Origin: Nigrospora sphaerica
Taxonomy: Eukaryota > Ascomycota > Sordariomycetes > Amphisphaeriales > Apiosporaceae
Length of the DNA stretch: 64,000 bases
Direction of reading: 5' to 3'
Assembly (NCBI GenBank): GCA_018287875.1
Contig: JAGVVL010000025.1
Location: 1,798,001 to 1,862,000 of the forward strand
Part shown: in pieces, positions 58,180 through 64,000 of the stretch
Layout of the letters: the number at the start of each line of letters is the position of its first letter
How positions within the stretch are numbered: the stretch's first letter is position 1
Notes under the pieces: generated by a model
What the model was told of the DNA's origin: nothing
What the model saw: only the letters and a program-made list of their open reading frames with translations
Database searches by the model: none
Translations under genes and position numbers: made by a program

Positions 58180-59378
58180 TTAACAGTTGTGCATTGTGTT
58201 GAGGCGGCTCGAAGTGTAGGTAGACCTGGAGAGGGAAGACTACTTACCTAGATACCCATGAGCCTCTAACGCATCCGTTCATGGTGCCTGGCTCTGGTTA
58301 GTTATTGGACTTGAGTAGAATCCATGGTGGTTTGCTGCAATGGCACATTCTCTGTCTATCGGGGCGAACTGGGGTTGATGGTGAGGGGGAGCTGAGCAAC
58401 GCGTCAACGGACATTCGGAGCTGAAAATAAGGTGGGCCTTCGAGCTCTGCAGCCCGGCGACCCTAACCCGAAATACACATGCAGCCAGTGCCCCGTTCCT
58501 TCCCCAAAGAGGTTGCATGCCGTTCGCAGTCGCCAGGCCAGAAATAGTCGCCGGTCTGGGGGCAATCACCGCTGCCGGTGCAAAAGCTGGAGGAACCTGG
58601 TGGCATCAACGCTCCACCAGAACGAGGGGAGCCCGGAAACGAAGACCTGGGCAGACGAAGAGCCTCGGAGTCTACTGTAGGTGACGAAGTAGGGAAGCAC
58701 AGGTGTGTGCGCGTCCATCCTATATTGAAGGGACTCCCAAGGTCCTGCAAACGAGTCATTGGCGCCACCCACCATCACGACACCACTGTCGAGGACACTC
58801 CAGTCAGGGAAAACACAGCAAGGCCACGATGAGAAAGGCCCTCCACCTCTACGGTCCATACTAGCCTCTTATGTCAAAGGGACAACCGTCCGTAGGGGAC
58901 CAACGTACTCACGCAGGTGAATGCAGGAGTGCAGGTACTTCCTTGGGTGATACCTCCTTTCCGCGCGATAATCTCTCCGGCGCTGCCAAGACTGTCTCTC
59001 TGCCCTCACCCCCCCATCATCACACCCGTACCACCCTTGAGCGTCCATGAGGGACGTGGTTGTGAGGCAGAATGAGATTTTTCTGGTACCACATGGGTGA
59101 CAGGTCTGCGTAGGTAGATGGCCATGGTGCTGTCGCAAGAAAGGGAACACCAGAGCCGTAGACACGCGGATGTGTGTGAGTGGATATGGCGATGCCCTGG
59201 AGTGCCGGATATTATAAGAACCAGGTCTTCATCACGACGAGGAGCAAATCGTACAACCAAGCATCCAGTACAGAGAAGGGCAATCATACAAACCTTAGCT
59301 CCTGAAAGCATCGCAGTTCTCAATCTCTTCTCGGCTGCCACAAGCGACCCAACCATCCCATACTACTCGTCATACGAA

Positions 59379-59676
59379 ATGGGTAAGAACAGGTACATCT
59401 CTTCCCTCTCGCCCGGTTTCCCGGAGCTCCGTACTAAATGCAGACGACAGCAGTGCCAAGGTCAACTCAGCCTCGTCGGCGTCTCAGAAGGAACCCCACA
59501 AGCACTCGACCAGTTCCCACGGCAAACCCAGCACGCTAGACACATATCTTCAAGACGCGCAGACGCACGAGAGCTTCGCTGCCGGGTTTGGATCAAAACG
59601 GAAGACCGCGGAGCAGCTGGCGCAGTGGGACGCGCAGTGGAACGCTCAGTGGGCAACTGCAGGACAACAGAAATAA
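59379..59676 (+). CDS. Candidate small spliced protein, 78 aa, Trp/Gln-rich tail
   Basis: Exon 1 is only ATGG (59,379-59,382). A 61-nt intron (GTAAGA donor, TACTAAAT branch-like site, TGCAG acceptor) leads to exon 2 at 59,444-59,676; together they give 79 codons including TAA. The spliced frame is hydrophilic at the start (MDDSSAKVNSASSASQKEPH), then has STLDTYLQDAQTHESFAAGF, a basic SKRKTAEQLA and the repeated DAQWNAQW near the end. The balanced composition, the clean splice signals and the CT-rich leader before the ATG favour a real gene. I have the impression of small fungal proteins with similar GFGSKRKTAEQL segments but cannot name the family. Unspliced reading gives only a chance-like Arg-rich frame. 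Confidence 0.5.
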
Positions 59677-60316
59677 TCCCGATCCCAAGGGGTTTCGACA
59701 AACTGAAGAACAGTCGACGGTCGTTGAAGTTCGGCCGGGGCTGGACTAAAGTTTAAGCCTCCGCCATCCGTGTTGCCGTGGAGGCTCCGCCATGCGACTG
59801 TCCGCCTATCGGGAATCTAGGTGGATCACGAATGGCGGGGATCCAGGAAGGGGACCCCAAGTAGCGGATCCATACCTGGAGCGGGTGGATGGTGGATGAT
59901 GGTTAATCGAGGTACGGAGTACCTGATCGCTGGACACGCGGGCTCAAGGCCAGGCTACTGGAAGCGCATGTGGCTGGTGCGAGTGTGGATGATTAATGCA
60001 TTGGAGGATGGACTGGACTTTTCAGGTGGAGAGGTTGTGGCTCAACCCTGCGGGCGGGAAATCGAAGGCCAATAGCTGTCGGGTAGGACCTGCCAATTAA
60101 TAGAAGGGCTTGCCCTATTTTTCGCGTTGGTGCACAGACCCCTCCCACCTCCCAGGCCCTGGCCAATCTGTGCCATCCAGAATTTCCAACGATACGGCTT
60201 CTCTAGCAGAAATTCCCGATCTCCTCTGATTCCACCACACCGTTCGCCGCCCGAATCCCCTCGACAAGTCCCATTCCACCCCAAGTCCCCCCCTCAAACC
60301 AATAACTACCGCAAAA
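59677..60316. other. Intergenic promoter region of the eS19 gene
   Basis: Holds a GTACGGAGTAC copy (59,912) and, from about 60,120, a CT/CA-rich leader typical of highly expressed fungal genes. No other gene. Confidence 0.55.
59912..59922. repeat. Dispersed word GTACGGAGTAC, copy 5
   Basis: Exact copy of the 11-bp word, about 0.4 kb upstream of the ribosomal protein start. Confidence 0.85.
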
Positions 60317-61108
60317 ATGGCTGGTGGAATCGGTGTTCGCGATGTCGATGTAGGTACCACCAACGATCCTTATTGAGGCCGCCCGCCTCGAGCACTGCGA
60401 CCAAATGGGACAAAAACACAACCGATGAGCGTCTTCCGAATTCGACCCGACCAACTCGGTGTTCTCGGACATGGGCCATCTAGAAAGAGCCAGGAAACAG
60501 ACAAGATTTGGAGCAGGCGCGAGGGGGTCGCAAGACCTCTGATGACGGAATCATGCTGATAATGGGGTCTCTCAATGCAGGCGCAGAAGTTCATTGAGAA
60601 CTACGCTTCTTTCCTGAAGCGTCAGGGCAAGCTGCCCATCCCTGGTAGGTTATAGCTGTTGGTGACAACGCTCGAGCATGCATGCTAACGCGGTTCCCAG
60701 GTTGGGTCGACACTGTGAAGACTGGCCCCTCGCGCGAGCTGCCCCCCCAGAACATTGACTGGTTCTACGTCCGTGCCGCCTCCGTGGCCCGCCACGTCTA
60801 CCTCCGCAAGACCGTCGGTGTCGGCCGTCTCCGCCGTGTCCACGGTACCGCCAAGAACCGTGGTGTCCGTCCCTCCAAGCACGTTGATGCTTCCGGCGGT
60901 GTCGACCGCAAGATCATGCAGGCTCTTGAGAAGATCGGTGTCCTCGAGCAGGACGAGGAGAAGGGCGGCCGCAGAATCACCCAGTCCGGCCAGCGTGATC
61001 TGGACCGTAAGTGTTCCCTGCCAACTCATGGTCTTGAACCCCTACTAACTCTGCCCAGGTATCGCCCAGACCACCGCTGAGGCGGAGGAGGAGGAGGATG
61101 AGGAGTAA
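60317..61108 (+). CDS. RPS19: 40S ribosomal protein eS19
   Basis: A structural protein of the small ribosomal subunit head, needed for 18S rRNA maturation. Four inferred exons: 60,317-60,349, 60,581-60,644, 60,701-61,006 and 61,059-61,108; 453 nt give 150 aa, the usual family length. The introns of 231, 56 and 52 nt have GT-AG ends, and the last two show GCTAAC and ACTAAC branch sites. The start AAAAATGGC encodes MAGGIGVRDVDAQKFIENYA. Family segments are clear: FLKRQGKLPIPGWVDTVKTG, DWFYVRAASVARHVYLRK, VGVGRLRRVHGTAKNRGVRP and GRRITQSGQRDLDRIAQ. The C-terminal tail is acidic (EAEEEEDEE). The intron just after the eleventh codon is typical of ribosomal protein genes in fungi. An in-frame reading through intron 3 makes a false C-terminus and should not be used. 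Confidence 0.97.
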
Positions 61109-62108
61109 ATATCCTCACTGACACGACTATGAGTTCCGCTCAGGCATGGGAATCTGCGGTTCATGGGCATGGATGGCGTTGAAAAAGGATTTGCAGTCTG
61201 GATCGACTCGTAACCAATGGAGAGAGGGTATTCCTCCTGATTTTTTTTGCCGCCTGATACCAATCAATGACTTGCCGAACGTTCAGCCCTCCACCCTGGT
61301 TCCCCAGATACGAATGGATTAACATTTCACTACACGCTCCATGCCTCTGTAATGCCCATTTGCTCTTGTCTCTTGCCGGGTCATCGATGTGTTGGCTCGG
61401 ACCTGCAAGTTTACATAACGCACCACTCACCTGCCCCTGGATGTTGATCGACCATGTCAGGGGGCATCCCGTCAGAAACGATTTGACTTTCGTACAGAGG
61501 TCCTCAGTAACGTGCCTGCTGTCCTTTCAAATCCGTTGCCGTTGGCTGGCAATACCCTCTACTACCCACATCATCCAATCCTTAATATCCCCATCCATAC
61601 CACCAGAGGACTTGTTCCCTCGTCCATTCCACCCTCTCGCCTCCTTCCTCTCCAGCCCTCATCCCTTTCAGGCAACCGTCCGCTCCAGAGCTTCCCCATC
61701 CGCTCCAAGGCTTCCCCTCCAGACCTTCTCTCCCCAAGCCTTCTCCAAGCCTTTTCCCTTGAAGCCTTCTTCCTCCAAGCCTTCTCTCTCCGAGCCTTCT
61801 CCCTCCAGACCTTCTCTCTCCAAACCATTCTCGTCTCGGGTTCTTTCTCGTCTCAGGGTCCTTCCTCCAAGTCTTCTCCCCCTTTCCACCCTTCGACGCC
61901 TTCCTCTTGGTTCATCGACTTTCGACATCCCTTCCTTACAGGCGCGGATGCTTCAGAGAACCCTCCCATCGAACACTCGGCTCTACCGGGTCACCGTTTG
62001 CAGTTATCTCCAGAATCAGCTTTCATCAGTCACTCCCCCAAGTCAAACCACCCTCACTATTCCGCTGCCCGACATCGCGATGTCTAGAAAATTGTATCAT
62101 ACGGTGAC
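61109..62108. other. Intergenic DNA with a long pyrimidine tract
   Basis: About 1 kb containing the 3' UTR of RPS19 and, from about 61,600, a C/T-rich tract. A 286-codon frame runs through it (61,267-62,127), but its product is a Ser/Pro/Leu/Phe repeat generated by the tract; I treat it as chance or leader sequence. Confidence 0.5.
61621..61910 (+). repeat. Long pyrimidine-rich tract with CCTTCTCCCTCCAAG-like units
   Basis: About 290 nt are predominantly C and T, with imperfect copies of CCTTCTCCCTCCAAG at roughly 15-nt spacing between about 61,690 and 61,830. It lies directly upstream of the deaminase-like gene on the coding strand, so it could be promoter or 5' leader. Confidence 0.75.
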
Positions 62109-63259
62109 ATGGCCCCGCAACATGTGAGTACAGGCACTACGGGCGCATTTATCGCCATAGACTAATAAGCGAGCTAAAGGCACGCAAGCGTTTGGGTCTT
62201 TATAAAGTAGCCAAGAGTGGCAGGAGCATAATGATTTACGACGACTCCGACAGCGTTAACAGGGTCCTTCACAAAGTCGACGTTGGTTCGACACTGTCCG
62301 AGAAGAAGACAGTAGGCTTCGTTATGCCTACGGTAGATGAGCACCCAGACTGCGAAGAGTTCAACTTTGCTGCCCACACAAAAGACCCGAGCGTGTATGG
62401 ACCGACGCTGTTCGCCAAAAGTGGATGGTCTTACAACGAACAAGCCCATCCCCAAGTGGTTAATTCCACGAAGTGGGCATGGATTGCCCGAAATTTCATT
62501 GCCGCGTGTATTGGTCATGTCTTCAAAGCGTACCGCAACGACAACGGCAATAGGCCAGCGTCAGTAGAGGACAAAGGCCGCGGCAGAGCCTCACACGTCG
62601 AGGTGACGTTGTCTACGGCATACGCTTTCGGCCTGACCGAGGCGTTTGTTCCCCGATTCGAAGGTCAATCAGAGGAACGCTTCCTTCGTGAACAATTGCG
62701 AAGCCTTGACAGGATCCGCGAGATGATACCGAAAGAGCGCCGAGACGTGGCTCTATACGTCAACCACGACCCATGTGGAAGTTGTCGAGACTACGTCGCT
62801 AAACTCGAGCGGCTAACGGGTCTCAGAATCCGACTGGTGGGTAGCACTTTCATAGGCCCACGCCAGAAGAAAAACGCGAGGGTCGAACCAGAATTCAGCC
62901 TGGAGGGAGCAAAAGAACAGATCGAAGACATGATTACCAAGAGAAGATGCTTCATGTCAAGCTACACGCGATGGACGAGCGCCACCAAGCAAAGAAAGAA
63001 GAAGAACATCATGCGAAAGCGGCGACTGATTTCCAGCAGTCGCAGAGGTCTTGAGGCAGACTCGGATGCCACCATTGAAGCAGACTCAGATACCATGGAC
63101 GACGATACAGATGCCACCCTCGAAGACCCCCCGGGCTACTATGTTGTACTGAGCAACAATTTTGAAAACACTCATACGACCATGCCTCAAACACCTTTTG
63201 GGATCCCATACAGGAATCCATTCCCAAAGCCGGAGTTTGAGTTTCCAAAGGCATACTGA
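62109..63259 (+). CDS. Putative zinc-dependent deaminase-fold protein
   Basis: Two inferred exons: 62,109-62,123 (MAPQH) and 62,180-63,259, joined across a 56-nt intron with a GTGAGT donor, GACTAATA-type branch site and AAAG acceptor; the product is 364 aa. An internal ATG at 62,231 is an alternative start. The signature of the cytidine-deaminase superfamily is visible: H144-V-E146 in RASHVEVTLSTAYAFGL, and 56 residues after that Glu, NHDPCGSCRDYVAKLERLTG with P203, C204 and C207. In that fold the His and two Cys hold zinc and the Glu moves the proton. Before them lies a region of about 140 residues with no recognised domain, and after them a basic stretch (KQRKKKN) and an acidic repeat (EADSDATIEADSDTMDDDTD). 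Substrate is unknown: free nucleoside, tRNA, RNA or DNA are all possible. Housekeeping cytidine or dCMP deaminases are much shorter and do not match. It resembles the diverse fungal deaminase-like proteins that Iyer, Aravind and colleagues related to bacterial toxin deaminases, but I cannot place it in a named family. Confidence 0.65.
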
Positions 63260-63531
63260 TGGATATCGGGAAAAGGCGGACGGGGAGTTGTGATATTGTT
63301 GGAGGACCAATGCTTAGGAAAAAGGTTGCTGAACTGCTTGTGCTCAGGAAAGCGGTTGCCGAACTGCACATAATTACGGTATTAGCCAGGGATCGGTATC
63401 GAAATGAATTAATGATAATCAATAGGCTCTACAACAGCCCTGAGATGCACGACCTTATGAACTACTCGGGCGTTTTCCCTACATGTTTCTTGTACCTTCG
63501 AATAAGAGGGAGAATAGTACCTCAGACCTAG
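63259..63531 (+). CDS. Candidate 90-aa ORF overlapping the deaminase stop
   Basis: The ATG shares its A with the TGA of the deaminase frame (TGATGG). The product begins MDIGKRRTGSCDIVGG and has two similar Leu-rich segments, LRKKVAELLV and LRKAVAELHI, made by a 30-nt direct repeat at about 63,317-63,364. It could be a separate ORF, a spliced alternative C-terminus, or chance. Nothing identifies it. Confidence 0.2.
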   Translation: MDIGKRRTGSCDIVGGPMLRKKVAELLVLRKAVAELHIITVLARDRYRNELMIINRLYNSPEMHDLMNYSGVFPTCFLYLRIRGRIVPQT

Positions 63532-63661
63532 TGAATGGGGCGCCGCAGTAGAGAGCGGCAAGGTAAACTCATTAATTTATAGATTCAACCCGCAATCTCT
63601 CTTGGAGTAGCTTTATAAGTGTCTAGTATTCTTTCAAATTCTTAATGGCACATTTACTCAC
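63532..63661. other. AT-rich intergenic DNA
   Basis: A short AT-rich stretch (TTAATTTATAG, CTTTATAAG) that could be a promoter for the frame starting at 63,662. Confidence 0.3.
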
Positions 63662-64000
63662 ATGGTGCCTTCTCCCTTGTGGTGTTGGTGGCACAGAGTA
63701 CTTGGTGTCTCGATCGATACATTTGCATTTGATGGGGACTGTCATCCAATCGCTCTTATCGATAAAGCTGCCAGCCCCATGTTCACTCACCTCGTATCTT
63801 TACTGGTTTGGTGCTTCGTGGAGGCCCAGACGGGCCCTCCAGCTACCATCAGCATCAAAAACCTCCAGTTGCTTTCGAGGAATTGCAAGGGGCCCGATGC
63901 CTTCGCGGTAACCTCAGGCTCACCTCCGGGTCAGCGACCCTTCTAGCCGACTCTGTCACCATGCTCGAATTCATGGACTACATACAGAGCGCATTCTACG
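63662..64000 (+). CDS. Possible 5' part of a gene running off the right edge
   Basis: An ATG at 63,662 opens a 94-codon frame with protein-like composition (for example GVSIDTFAFDGDCHPIALID and PMFTHLVSLLVWCFVEA). A second frame, open from 63,766 to the window end, also reads well: LTSGSATLLADSVTMLEFMD then YIQSAFY. One or more introns could join the two, or only one may be real, with the ATG at 63,961 as a start. I recognise no family. The sequence to the right is needed. Confidence 0.25.

Larger units (their letters stand above)
57550..59378. other. Intergenic DNA with a hairpin and a C15 run
   Basis: No supported gene. It holds the hairpin at 57,859-57,916 and C15 at 58,165-58,179. The last 150 bases before 59,379 are AT/CT-richer and probably form the promoter and leader of the small spliced gene. 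Short minus-strand frames at 58,566-58,859 and 59,006-59,308 have no recognisable features beyond a hydrophobic start in the latter. Confidence 0.45.

Noticed and set aside
58450..58472. CCCTAACCC, similar to a telomerase RNA template
   Set aside because: Only nine bases, one and a half telomere units. No surrounding pseudoknot or conserved elements could be recognised, and such a word is expected by chance in this much sequence.
59006..59308. Minus-strand ORF starting MLSGAKVCMIALLCTGCLVV
   Set aside because: The hydrophobic start could be a signal peptide, but the rest is His/Ser/Arg-rich without pattern, and it overlaps the probable promoter of the divergent small gene.
60682..61080. 132-codon ORF taken as the end of eS19
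   Set aside because: It reads through intron 3. The correct acidic C-terminus needs the GTAAGT...CCCAG intron at 61,007-61,058 removed.
61267..62127. 286-codon ORF through the pyrimidine tract
   Set aside because: Its length depends on the C/T repeat, which is open in several frames; the product is a Ser/Pro/Leu/Phe repeat. The deaminase model uses a different frame at its 3' end.

Overview
The window looks like a chromosomal segment of a filamentous ascomycete (Pezizomycotina, most likely Sordariomycetes). Reasons: high GC; short introns of about 49-230 nt with GT-AG ends and CTAAC/CTAAT-type branch sites; Kozak-type starts after CT-rich leaders; and recognisable fungal proteins (Mkk1-type MAPKK, Pho80-like cyclin, Dbp8, Iba57, eS19). 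It is gene-poor: about eight well-supported protein genes and one tRNA in 64 kb.

Layout. Positions 1-93 hold the probable 3' end of a gene entering from the left. Positions 94-21,981 are essentially a gene desert, holding only an initiator tRNA-Met (5,107-5,178, minus), many microsatellites and G/C homopolymers, and dispersed TACCTA/TAGGTA words. Next come a Pho80-family cyclin (21,982-24,102, plus, with a possible uORF in its leader), the cell-wall-integrity MAP kinase kinase Mkk1 (29,402-31,245, minus, 3 exons), the ribosome-biogenesis helicase Dbp8 (35,296-37,671, plus, 8 exons including a 27-nt and a 7-nt microexon and one GC-AG intron), and an acidic conserved-looking fungal protein of unknown function (44,533-45,393, plus). 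The mitochondrial Fe-S maturation factor Iba57/Caf17 (52,753-54,084, plus) lies tail-to-tail with a C2H2 zinc-finger protein (54,471-56,459, minus, 2 exons).

The right end is denser. It has a candidate 166-aa ORF behind a TATA box (56,898-57,398, minus), a G-run cluster, a 26-bp hairpin (57,859-57,916), a candidate 78-aa spliced small protein (59,379-59,676, plus), ribosomal protein eS19 (60,317-61,108, plus, 4 exons), and then a long pyrimidine tract followed by a putative zinc-dependent deaminase-fold protein (62,109-63,259, plus). Two weak ORFs lie between that gene and the window edge.

The genes do not form an operon or an obvious biosynthetic cluster; each is a separate unit with its own function. 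The items most worth following up are the deaminase-like protein, the microexon/GC-AG structure of dbp8, and the strongly over-represented 11-bp word GTACGGAGTAC scattered through intergenic DNA. All exon boundaries were inferred by eye from splice signals and reading-frame continuity; no database search was possible.
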